A stretch of 64,000 bases of DNA, taken from assembly GCA_018340805.1 (NCBI GenBank), contig JACMZG010001911.1, positions 35,892,314-35,956,313 of the forward strand, written 5' to 3'. A model generated the notes under the pieces. That model searched no databases and had not been told where the DNA came from. It worked only from the letters and a program-made list of their open reading frames with translations. Shown piece by piece: positions 48,327 to 59,950 of this stretch; the first letter of the stretch is position 1; every line of letters starts with the position of its first letter. A program made the position numbers and the translations under genes. The stretch comes from Microvelia longipes. Its lineage: Eukaryota > Arthropoda > Insecta > Hemiptera > Veliidae.

Positions 48327-51300
48327 TATATGTGTTGTGTGTGTGTGGTGTGTGTGTGTGTGTTGTGTGGTGTGTGTGTGTGTATGTTGTGTGTGTTACA
48401 TCAGACAAAGTGATTAATGTGGTTATTATGTTTAATATCCAGCCATTATGCGAAATAACAATCAAAGTTAGTCAAAGTGGTAAAAGAAAGCTTAATTTAT
48501 CACTTTTTCTTTCTATTATGCGTAATATCACTAATAATATTATTAGTATTCGTCACCATTAGGATAATCTAACTTAGTCTAAAAATCCACTTCTACACGT
48601 AAATCTCAAACCAAAAAAGAAATAAAAAATTCCCAGTGAATCTAAATTATACCCAATCTCAGAATCTCAGTATGACAGTTTACAAATAAAATGAAATTTA
48701 ACTTACTGTAATGGTAATAATCCCAGTGCATAATAAATAATATAAGAATAAGTACAAAATTAATTTCTAACCGGGTTAATTAAAACAACTAATAAAAACC
48801 ATAAAACAAGCAAGCTAACTACTTGGAAAGCAAATCCTTACTTAAAACTAATTATAACCTGGTAGAGTATACAATATATTAATAATTAATACTTAAGTGT
48901 GAAACTGAATCAAATGAAGGGGCAAAAAATTTCACATCATGCTAAAACGTTAATACATATAAGTAATGCGGGTTTTTAGTATCTTAACTATGATAAGGCG
49001 TAAACATTTTTACATATTAAGTTAACAGAAAACATAGTAACAATAAATATTTTCAAGACTAAGAAATTGTTAAAACTTAAATCTAAGAGTTAATTATAAA
49101 AATAGTCAATTAGTTTAATTTTACAATTTTTGAAGTATTGCTCCATATAACTTATTAATATCTCTAGAGATATTAATATTAAATATCAACGATATTTTAA
49201 TATAAATGTGTTTCTGTTATTTCGTGTTAATTTTTTAGACGAAACAAACCAGTCAAGCAAAAGAAAAGAGAGGACTTCGTTTTCAAAAGATCAAATACAG
49301 TATTTAGAAAAAGAGTTCATGTATTCAAATTATTTATCCAGGCTTCGTAGATATGAGATAGCTCTGAGTTTAGACTTAACGGAAAGACAGGTAAGTTTTT
49401 TAAAACATTTACACTGTAGTAAACATCCACTCTTCATAAGTCATAGGTTATTCGTATAAGAGTTTGCAACAAATTCATGATACTTGGTAACATGCATTTA
49501 AAAAACAGTGTTCGTTAGTTTCCAAAAATAATTGTGCTGTCACAAATAATAAATTTGTCCAAAAAAATATCCCTGCAGCATTATTTTACTTTAAATAAAT
49601 TATTGACTTTGATCATCAGAGACAGCTAGATAAATATCAGGGAAAGAATGAATTCTATTGCTATGCAATACAGTGTGGTCTAAAAGACCCCCCTTATCTT
49701 ATTTTTAAACTGTATAAGATGCATTTTTGAAACTTGGAGGATCTCTATAAGTTTAGTGAAGTTTATTTTTCTGCGTTGGCCATTAGAGCGTATATCCCCT
49801 ACGACACCTAACTTTAAAATTTCAATTTGGAACCGGTATTTTGTTCTTGTATGTTTTGATTCTGGGACCAAAAAATACTAATTTGCTCTTTGATTTAATT
49901 TTCTATCACTAATAGTTTCCTCTCTAGAGACGATGAAAACGATAAAAGGGCGTAAAAATATAGTTCAAAATTGTTTTTATTATGAGTGATTTGAGCTCTT
50001 TAGGCAAAATATATGTTTTATACTTGGACATTTTTGTCTATCAATAATAATTTATTCTCTATAAAGGAACAAAAATGTTAAAGGGCGTCTAAAAAACCGA
50101 AGTTAAAAAATAAGGGCAAACTAGCAGTAGTGTAGAAAAATTTCTAAGTATAAAACACCATTTATTTTACCATTGTTTATTTTTAATTTTTTGGCCCCCC
50201 CCCCCTTCCATTTAAGTTTTTGCTCCTTCCTGAAGGACAAACTCATTATAATAAGTTTGTCCTTCTTTAGAAAATTAAGATGAGGGAGAAAGTTTTGGAC
50301 CATACTGTATAATATGGGCAAATAGTATAGTGATATAATATGATAAGAAATGTACATATACAGAGTAGTACATTTCGAATACAATTAACTCAGCTTCATG
50401 TGGAGGTATCGCGATAAAATTGGTATCTACCCCCACTTAGGAAGTTCAAATATATAATGGTATGTCCTAATTTAAAATTTATAGATACCGTAAAAACACA
50501 TTCTTTGTGTCTATTGTTCCTATAACACGTCTGCCTGTCGGATAACATAGGTATAATTTATTGTTCCTATAAATAATAAATTTCATAGATATTTATTAAT
50601 AAATAACCTTTTACTCTTGCAAGATTTTTTCTATTTCGCTAAAAAACAGAGATTTTGCTAGGTGCCAGCATTTGCAATGTACATTACTCCTATTTTGGTA
50701 TTTTTACTGCGAAACCTGGGAGATGTTGTTCAAAATTTTAAATCAAAGGTAGTTTTGAAAAAATACACATGCCTCAATCGACTTTACTACGTTTTTTTGT
50801 GTATACCCAGTCATATGACTTATATCTTGCTAAACTCGAAAAAAACAATGGTTTTTTTTGTCAATTTTCGAGACTAATAATTTCTTTCTAACATCTTAAA
50901 TAATGGCCCGATTTGGATCGGATCTTAACCTAGACTAAATATTTAATGCCCTCTTTAGTATGCAAGCTTAAAAAAGTTTTCTATTTTATTTTTTGACCAA
51001 AAACCATCCCCGACTAAAATTTTTCTAGTGAAACTTACTTTAGTTTTTTAACTTATCGACAGAACAGGGAGAAACTCATACATAAGAAATTCATCTCTTA
51101 ACGTCGATATACCACTAACATGGATGCACATAGAACATTAAATACTGTTCACGCGGCGATCTACTTCCCAAACCTAGAACTAGTAACTAGATAAAATTAA
51201 AAAAAAAAAACATGAAATTTGAAGGGGTAACAAGCATTTACAGAATTACCAGCGAAATGGATAGCAGTGCAGTCAACACTCCTATGTTCCTACTTTATTT

Positions 51301-51489
51301 TAACAAAATCAATGCAACTAACAAACGAAAAAACAAGTATATTGATAAATATAACTTATATTGAACGTAAAATGATAAAGATACGTTTGATTAAAATGTC
51401 CAATTACGTATTTATAGGTAAAAGTGTGGTTTCAAAATAAAAGAATGAAATCAAAGAAATCCAATGCAGGAGGATTATCAGACGCCTGA
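47027..51489 (+). CDS. btn: buttonless/Mox homeobox transcription factor
   Basis: Exons 47027-47090, 49239-49390 and 51418-51489; phases match, giving 288 bases and 95 residues. The homeodomain spans exons 2-3: [39 protein letters not shown], then [10 protein letters not shown]. The [22 protein letters not shown] string is diagnostic of the Mox/Meox family, called buttonless in Drosophila, where it specifies dorsal-median mesodermal cells. The intron between homeodomain residues 44 and 45 is as in other Mox genes. Odd points: K at 52 and S at 56, where R and W are usual, and a stop only 11 residues after the NKRMKSKK segment. Exon 1 (21 codons, [10 protein letters not shown]...) is inferred from an ATG, a good donor and phase, without homology; another first exon is possible. 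Exons 2-3 are secure. Confidence 0.8.
47388..47493. repeat. (TA)n microsatellite
   Basis: About 100 bases of TA in the first intron of the buttonless model. Confidence 0.97.
48160..48395. repeat. (TA)n and (TG)n microsatellites
   Basis: TA runs at about 48163-48201 and 48255-48331, followed by TG-rich sequence to 48395. Overlapping open frames on both strands are repeat translations. Confidence 0.97.
48966..48973 (+). promoter_or_regulatory. GCM-type site in buttonless intron 1
   Basis: ATGCGGGT, an exact match to the Glial-cells-missing consensus AT(A/G)CGGG(T/C), 265 bases upstream of homeobox exon 2. Single short match; may be chance. Confidence 0.25.
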
Positions 51490-52083
51490 CATTTCGACCA
51501 AATTATACAAAGAGGGCCTCACTTCATAGTATCAATAAGGAAGAATACAACCAATCATGCTTCATAATAAGTGCTATTCAAATGGAGACAGTGAAAAACA
51601 GCGAAATTTAGCATCTAACTTCAACCAATTTTGACATAAAATGACATAAAATTTTGAAATATTTTTTTAAATCACAATGGCTACTACTTTAACTAATAAT
51701 TGTAAACCTTAAACAACTTAATTAATTGTAAATTTTTATTGTTGTTGATATTTAAGTAAGTATATAGTGTTATATAAGTATGAATCGCAAATTTGTACAG
51801 TGTACCTTTTTCTCAAAAAATGTTTTCCCAATTTCACTTGCTGGCAACCCAATCCTATCCTTTTAAACTATGTGTAATGTAGAATCTCATACCTGACAAT
51901 CAAATAGTTTTATTGCCTTAATTAAGTATTTTTTCTTCGATTTCCATCTATAAAAAAATGTTTCTCTCCGATATACCAAAGAATATAATAGATATCAATA
52001 TGATCTTTGCTGGAAATAACCTTTAAACCTAAAACTATCGTTGGCCACTATACATCTTATAGTAGATGACTAAAAAATGAATG

Positions 52084-52144
<61 letters not shown>

Positions 52145-52775
52145 GTGTGTGTGTGTATTTGTTGTAGGTATGTACGAGATTTTTGTGTCCTAGACGTTTC
52201 TATGGAACACAACTATACTTTAGAATGCTTTCTCGGATCGAAATGAAACTTGATACAAAACTTAACCACGCTCTAATGTTCCGAACTCTATTGTTTATTA
52301 AATTTGTGTGACGTCATTAATCCACAAAATGACCCCACAAACATTTCAAAAAACCACAAATCTTCATATAGTGTTTACATTGGGCTGAAATTGTTTACAC
52401 GTGGAGTTGCAAAACGGTGAAGGCCTCTTGTTTATGGTAATAAAAATAAAACAAGAGGTCTTTCGCCTTTTTGCCTCTTTGCGGCCACATGGTTGTTGTA
52501 CTTTATCAGTTCGTCATATTACTGGTTTACATATAAGTGGCATACTGCCTCGATATAAGCGAATTTTGAAATTTATTATAGTACGACACACGGCAATACC
52601 AAACAAATCAGATGATTTCCTCAAGGATTTAAAGGAACACAAATGAAGCGAGAATTAGATAAATATATGTATATATAATAATTGAAAAAACATTAAAAAA
52701 TATTTATACAAAATCGACAAAACTATATTAACAAAATTGGTAAAATTAATGAAATACTGAAAAAACTATTTTATT
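51490..52775. other. convergent intergenic region between buttonless and repo
   Basis: The two homeobox genes point at each other with about 1.3 kb between stop codons. It contains a TA/TG tract (52083-52162), a segment around 52200-52350 with the TGACGTCATTAATCC box found in other dispersed repeats here, and a 12-bp-stem hairpin (52422-52433/52449-52460). No canonical AATAAA was spotted for buttonless. Confidence 0.6.
52770..52775 (-). terminator. polyadenylation-type hexamer adjoining repo stop
   Basis: AATAAA directly follows the repo stop codon on the minus strand. It is unusually close, so it may not be the one used. Confidence 0.3.
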
Positions 52776-55700
52776 TTAATTATTAAAATTTATGGGTGGA
52801 AGCAATGAATCGGTATGAGGATCTAAATGTCCTTCTTCTTTAACAGTGAGAAAACAGAAGCCTAAATTTGCTTTATCAATATCACCAGGGTGAGACTGCA
52901 TTTCGTGGGAGTAATCATGCTTATCTTGAGGAGGAGTTCCCGATGGATGTGATATGCTGTCCATTGGTACAGAATAATCTTCTTGAAGGAAGTCTGGTCG
53001 CGTATATAGTTCGTATTGTGGAGAAGCGTAGTTGGGTAGAGGCTGGGGTTGGGCCAGTTCGTAGCTGTAAGTGGCCCACGGATCACTCGTGCTTGCAATA
53101 TTACAATTACCGTAACCTGTTGGTAATCCACTGCCTCCTGGACTTGGAGAACCTAAACAAATATATTCATACGTAGTTTCATATCAAAACTAGAAGACTT
53201 AAATCAAATTTAGAATTTATTTTGAGTGAAATCTTCTCTTTCCTTGAGCTTAGCGCAGGTTAGTATGTTCAGTTGTCTAATTAGCATCGAGGGGACTCTA
53301 CGCTTGACTAGTAACTACGTCTATATCCTTGTATAACTTCTCAGTCCCAAAATGGTTTTTATGACATTTCAGGAAGTAAATTTGGCTAATAAAAGAGCTA
53401 AAGCAAAAGGTATAAGTACCGGAGGAAAAAATAGCAGTGATGATATTAGATACTTAACATTAATGGATAAGACTTCTTGTGTTTATTATACATATAGGTA
53501 CATATTTTCAAATCAAAGTAACAATATAATTCATAGTTTGTTAAACAAAGGTACAAACACAGGAGTAAACTCTTTTATCTCATAATATTATAAAATTACA
53601 CCTCTGTACATCCTAAGAGCATAGCTAGTCACAGACAAAGCTGGAGTCTTGTTAGACTCAAAACGCTAAATATTAGCGCTAGATATTGTTTTTAGAAAAA
53701 ATAATGTTGAAAAAGCCGTCACCCGCACATTCTAATTAGTTTTTCCTCTCACAGAAGGTAATTTTCAACCAAGATTTATCAAATTCGGTTATGCCAGTAA
53801 CCAAATTGTTTAATGTTTGAACAGTACAGTGATCCTAAAAAAGTGCGCATACATTAATCCATCCATTATAGAAGTCGCTGAAACGGGACGTTTCGCATGA
53901 ATAATGAGGGTATCTTAATTTTTCATATTAATGTTTTCTTACCATCCTCTTATTATATAGGACATAGGGATGTTAAGGTAGAAGACTTCCCGCACCTGGT
54001 GGTAGGATGAGAGGCAGTAGATAGAATTGCCTAAAGACGAAGAAAGGGGAAAAATCAAAATTTCACAAATTAATAAATTGAGGAATAATTAATTACCAGT
54101 ATGTGGTAATGGAGGAAGATATCCAGTTTTCCTGGGTGGTTCCCTCTTGCGCCACTTTGCTCTTCTGTTTTGGAACCAAACTTGTACTCTAGATTCACTT
54201 AAATTTAATTTAATAGCTAATTCTTCTCGAGCAAAGACATCTGGATAAGGAGCATTTTCAAACGCCCTTTCCAATTGTTCTAACTGATATGCCGTGAAAG
54301 TAGTCCTGTAAAAATTAAAATACAGAACAAAGTTTAAATTAATTACTTAATGTTATACAATAACAACAATGGATTCAGCATTGCATGAGAGCATTAGTCA
54401 GTTCGTAATGCTTTGGTCGATAATAAATTTCAAATATTTGTATATATATATATGTGTGATAAATATTACACTTTGTACGACCCCTTTCCCCTCCCGTATA
54501 ACTTAAAAAAATCTATTCTGATGAAGTCATAAGTTGGGTTGATGACGTCATAATGGTTTCACAAGCTGTAGCTCTTAGTGCTATGTTAGCTATCTTATAA
54601 GCCTATTAAATGAGCCAAGTTTGATTACGATCCAAGCAAAGGTATAAAAGTTTATGAAGCGACTAAAAAATGGAAGGCCACATAAAAAGACCCACGCACG
54701 ATCCATGGAAGCTCGCGAAGCATTCGTAATCCATAACAATCTTGAACAAAGGGGATGACGCATTAAGTCTATTTGCCATATAGCAAAGTTACCCTATTAA
54801 GAATATAAAAATAGAAATGATTCCATGACAAAACATATGCCAAAAAAATACACATGCTCGGTATGAACTGCGCATGCTTACAATAACTGCCCAGGTCCTA
54901 AATTGAGAAGCAAACTTACTTCCCGATGATTTCCTACTGTTTTCCTTATTACCAAAATTTAAATTACGGTGGATAAAAAAAAATTTGAGTAAAAATAGTC
55001 GTTCAATAGTGTTTGGGGAGCTGAATTGAATAAAACCGGCCCGTAGCCAAGCGACCGCTTAAAGTGACCAAAAAATTAAAAAAAAAACATGGTAAATTAC
55101 CGAAAAACCTAAAATATTTCAAGTTAGAGTCGATTACTATGTTTTTGGGCCTTTGAGTTGAAAAAATGGTCCGGAGTCGACACGATAAGGACGATAATTA
55201 TTTATCATCAACTTTTATAATGTATAAAAATACATTATACAAGTTTATGAGTATAAAATATTTCTGGCGCGGTGGTCCACATGTCCTTTGCGAATTTCCT
55301 TTGTTTAAGCGTGTTTCCTTGCTGATCAATCCATTTCTTGTTTAAGATGTTGGGTTAAGTTATTTTATGCTTTATAACTTGAGCATTTAATCAATTATCA
55401 GGCACTAACTCATTTTTTCAGTATTTTTCAAAGGAAATACGCTAAAACATTTTAAGAAAAACACCAACTGAGCATTAAACTAATGCAAATAATGGTGTGC
55501 ACTGCCAATTTTAGAGCCATAGTTTTGTTTAACCAACAGGATAATTATGCGCATTTCTTTTGAAAAATACAGAAAAAATTAGTTACGATTACTGCTTTAT
55601 AATCGACCAACTGCTTAAGTTACAAAGCATAAACCGGAATTTTGAGCAAGAAATAATTTTTTAGCATGAAAACACACATTCTAAAGAAAATTCGTGCGAC

Positions 55701-58700
55701 AAGCCGACCACCGCATTAGAATTTTTAGACGCTTTGGATATTTGTTCTAGCTTCGCTTGTCCTCAGAATGTCATGATTATTCAAAGTCTTCGATGGTATT
55801 ACTTCAATCTCGCTGCGATTAACCTTAGAATAAGGTGGTTAACCGAAGTCTAGGGTGACAAAAAATCGACGGTATGACGCCTATCCCATTAGCAATTTTT
55901 TCCAAAGTGGATTCGCTAAAATCAATTAAAGAGTGACTTTTAAATACACCTGAATTTCCCGCACTGTTAACTTAGTATATGTACATCTATAGAAGGTCAC
56001 TCGGTTAACAAAATGTTTGATATTGATATCAGTAGTAAATTTTGAAATTTTAATGGCCTCTACATTTTTGTTGTTTTTCTGATTTTTGGCGATTGACATA
56101 TTGCCGGATGTCATAAGGATTCATCAATTAATTAGTTAGTTATTGATAAACATATACATTTATTAGTGCGACAGTTAAAATTATAAGAAAAAATTTGTTT
56201 ATATCTGTCAAAATCATGACGTGATTTTATTAACAAACCACCTATATATAAAATATACTGCTAAGGTGCTCATAGGGAACTATAAAAAAACCTAGGCCAA
56301 AGTCTTATCACAGAGTTTTATGCATTCGTGAACATATATAAAAGTATTATACCCGTATTAATAATTGAATGCCTATATATCTTACTTTTCTAAGCTTGAA
56401 TTAACTTAAGGTTATAATGTAAATATTTGGTTGCATAATAATTCTGAGGTAATGTGATGAGACCGAAGTAATACAACCTTAAGTTTCTAATAATAATGAA
56501 TTTTGAGGACGATAGAAGCGAGTCCGGAGTCACAATTTCTTAGACTTTGGATAATCATGACAATCAAGTTTCATCACCCTAGACTTCAGATAATCACCTT
56601 TTTCTGAGATTAATCGCAGCGAGACCGAAGTAATACCATCGTATAGGCTTTATAACACTCTACAGACTTTGGATAATCATGATATTCTGAGGTCAAGCGA
56701 AGCAAAGTAGTGAGGAAATGTACTGAGCTATACTGAACCCGATTTTTTCATTCTGTTTCAAAGTATAGAACGATCTTTAAGATGAATTCGATACTTTCAT
56801 ATGTCTAGTTATGCATCATGGAAGATAGAGTTTTTAGATCTTGTTAACATGTTTTGCTGAGTCATATACAATTAAAAAATTAAAATTGGAAAAATTCTGT
56901 TTCTAGTCTATAAGAAGTAAATTAATCTACTAAAATTCATCATGATGTTGGTCACTATTTTGAAAGTACTGTCTTTTGAGTTTTCTTACTTTGACGGCAT
57001 AAAGCTTCAAATGAGTTGTATAATTTTATAAAACAAACTAAAATTAAATCTATTAATTTTACCTGGTTTTCTTTTTTTTAGTTCCGTTTTCATTTTTCTT
57101 GCTCTTTGATTCAGATTTCTTGGAAGGTACAGTAGTGGTAACTGAAGAAGTACTGACGACTTTTCCTTCAACTAAAAAAACATATTTTTATAAATTTGCA
57201 ATAAAATGTATATACTTTAATATTTTTTTCTATCACAGTCGTTGCTTGATCAAATTATTATTCAAATTTGTATAATTAATCATCTATCATGTTACATTTT
57301 TAAAGACAAAGACTTTAAATATTTACAAAAAGATATCTTATAAACAGTAAACATTAATGAGGTGGCCAGTATGAATAAAGTTGAAGGCCATGAGGCATTC
57401 ATTTTTTTGAAAATCACCTATATATTCTAGGCCACAGCCATGTAAAAACCATTAATACAAAAAGACAGAGTTGCCCCGCAGTGGCTTAAGAAGCGAAGCC
57501 CCTTTTTTTAAAAAAAAAAAAGAACGTATCATTAATTATAAAAGAAATCAAAGGAACAATTCAAATAAATATAATAAATAAATTGATTGTATGTAAAGTT
57601 ACCAGGGCTTGGTAAAGGTCTCTGTTGTTCAGAAGGGTGTATAGATTCTGCTGTGGTGTGCAGCAATGTGGGAAGATCCATTTCGAGGCATTCATTCTGT
57701 CCATGTAGTCCCAGCATTACCTAAAAATTAATTGTTCTTGATTAAGGATTTAAAGAAAAACCTTGTGCATGTCCAAAAGAGAAATATATTACAATTTATA
57801 CAAGTTTTAAGGAGAGAACAATGAACTGTAATAATAAAACAAATATTAAAAGAGAAGAGAGATACAAAATAGAGAGGAAAAATGAATAGATAGAATATTA
57901 ATGAGAGAAAATCTTAAATAATCCTATTACACACGTAAAAGAATGTGGCAAGTGTGGATGTACTTTTACTATTTTCCATATCCCTTTAAAAAATCTCTGA
58001 GGTACTTATTGAAGTACTTTATTGAATGATCTAACCTGTTCAGATACCTAAACTCACAGTCCAATTTATAATAGTCATATAATGTAAAACTGTAAAACGA
58101 TTTTAAAATATTTTTATTTTTATACTTGTTCCAGAACGCCCTTTACTTAAATAACCAAAGAGCCGCCAAACGTAAAAGCTTAATTAAAATTAAATGCAGG
58201 TACAAAAAGGTAATATAATAAGTTTCACATATATTCTTATACTGCCCCTTATAGCTTATAGTTGGAATTGTCTTTAAAAATAATATTTTTTTTGTTTTAT
58301 TACGTATCCATAATTCGATGTCATCGAATAAATGGTTACTTAATTATCCGTTTTCAATACTTATCCCAAATAAAAACTTTATATGAGAATTTAAATTTAT
58401 GTTGTATTCTATAGAAAAACAAATCAGTCATACAAAGTATGCTTGAAGTCAAGTTTGTTGTTTATGTCCGTATACACAAGTTTACGTCCTGGGTGTATAC
58501 CCGCATTAATGCGATTTTGATCTAAGCCCTAATAGAGACTGGCCATATGCTGTATGAATCACCCTTCTTTTAGCACTCCATGAAGCAACTGGTGTCTTTA
58601 TGATAATGATTTTATTGCTTTTAAAAAATATTTTAAAAAATTAGAAGTAATTTAATGTTGAACATATTTAATTTATGTTAACAATTGCTAACGACCATTC

Positions 58701-59950
58701 ATGAACATACGAATCGTGTTTTATTCTTTTAGTTAAAATATTTTTGCCTTTTTATCAGTTTAATTCAGAGCTCAGCGGTTCTTTGCTCTATTACTTTTAA
58801 TACGTTAAAAGTTATTTAATAAACATTTAATGAATATTTAATAGTTCTTTACTATTTTATTTATAGTTTGTTCTATTTTATTTTTCGTTTCTATTTTATT
58901 CATTATTTTCTATTTATTTAAACTTATAATGATTAAAAGATGTCTCTGTGTTACGATTAATATTGTTTTTTCAAAATTGACGTAAATTACAAAATACAGA
59001 GTAAAGACGATTGTATATAGCATACAATTCTGTTACTGATATTTTCGATCATTCAAGTCTCTGGGAGATAAAAATTAAGTTAGTTTAGTTTCACGTGAGA
59101 GCTCTGTCTTCATGCGATATAAATTCTTGAAAAAGATTGTTTAATTTTATTGTTATATTTTGCAGTTTATTTTTCTAAAACAAATCAATATAATTAGATA
59201 GAAATAAAAGATTTATTACTATTATTTTACCTGCTATATAAAATTTTGATATTTATTATCTTATTAGGGTGCTTCATACTGCTATTGCTGATAGCAACAT
59301 AAAATAGTTAACCCAGTCAAGTCTATTGACGGCGCGGTCTATTAAGACGAAAAAACCGCAGTCTTACCAGTATTTTCTTTTTATGTCTGGATTTTTTGCA
59401 ATGTTTTCTATGTTGACTTTTTGTAATAGAAATAGAAAAAGGTTTTATTTATTTATTAAGTTCAAGACTTCTTCAATGAAATACAGAAAAGAAATTTAAA
59501 TCCAAGTAAAATTAAAGAAGATAACTAATTTTATTGGTAATTTTACATTCGAAATTGTCTGTGCAATTTGATATTTTTGGAATGAAACGTTTAAAATAAT
59601 TTTGCATATTTGATAAAAAAAGCTAGGCTACATTTTTGTTTATACTTGTATGCATCACTAAGATAAGAGAAATAATATAAAAGAATTAATATAGCAGACA
59701 ATTGTATACATTGATTTCTTTTTGACTATACCTATACAAAATATTTCTTTAATACTTTGTACATTAAAATATAGAAATATTTTAATATTTCTTTAATCTT
59801 TGAATTTTAATAACCTATAACAAAATAATTTTTCACAAAATAAAAATAATGACTAACCTGTATCGAATGAACTCCTGAAGGCATTTTTCCACATCTTTTG
59901 TTAGACGAAAAATCTGGATAAATCGCTTCCTCGAACGGACCACCTTCCAT
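52776..59950 (-). CDS. repo: reversed polarity (repo) paired-like homeobox factor
   Basis: Coding exons 59950-59858, 57720-57603, 57171-57063, 54305-54097 and 53152-52776, all GT-AG and in phase. Repo is the pan-glial transcription factor of insects. The homeodomain starts at KKKKTR (end of exon 3) and continues in exon 4 with [56 protein letters not shown] and RKTGY; the [13 protein letters not shown] and EPPRKTGY strings are characteristic of Repo. The last exon is Ser/Pro/Tyr-rich and ends at TAA 52778-52776. From the ATG at 59950 the product is about 301 residues. The frame stays open about 24 codons upstream of that ATG, up to a TGA, without another ATG, so either this is the start or an unseen 5' exon joins there. 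Drosophila Repo is longer, mainly in low-complexity parts. Confidence 0.92.
53365..53497 (+). other. possible antisense exon in repo intron 4
   Basis: A plus-strand open segment between a good acceptor (GACATTTCAG) and donor (CATATAG|GTACAT). Its first residues, [13 protein letters not shown] then [10 protein letters not shown], faintly resemble the last homeodomain helix and tail of the buttonless exon 3 with WFQ deleted. No partner exons were found. It may be a degenerate duplicate or chance. Confidence 0.15.
55005..55735 (+). mobile_element. composite element: tRNA-like head plus hairpin, copy 4
   Basis: In repo intron 3. The head has GGGGAGCTGAATTGAATAAA, two GGTCCGGAGTCGA-type boxes and ends in ATAAGGACGATAATTAT; the B box has been deleted between GTCGACACG and ATAAGGACG. 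Then an AT linker and a hairpin from TTTCTGGCGCGGTGGTCC (about 55262) to CCGACCACCGCATTAGAA (about 55722). Same order as copies 1 and 2. Confidence 0.7.
55740..56715. mobile_element. terminal-inverted-repeat element in repo intron 3
   Basis: The left end (about 55745-55850: CTAGCTTCGCTTGTCCTCAG, a CATGATTATTC box, ATCTCGCTGCGATTAACC) is inverted at about 56590-56700. Partial extra units of the same repeat, with CGAAGTAATAC, lie at about 56455-56480 and 56500-56580. No ORF. Confidence 0.65.
56351..56358 (-). promoter_or_regulatory. GCM-type site in repo intron 3
   Basis: ATACGGGT on the minus strand, an exact match to the GCM consensus. In Drosophila repo is a direct GCM target through clustered sites of this type. 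Confidence 0.3.
58499..58506 (-). promoter_or_regulatory. GCM-type site in repo intron 1
   Basis: ATGCGGGT on the minus strand, the optimal GCM octamer, about 1.4 kb downstream of the repo start codon and in unique-looking sequence. Confidence 0.35.

Noticed and set aside
49680..49871. 63-residue minus-strand ORF in buttonless intron 2
   Set aside because: No homology, splice signal or conserved motif; likely chance.
47027..59950. Part of a Hox cluster
   Set aside because: The homeodomains are Mox and Repo types; no Hox paralogue signature was seen.
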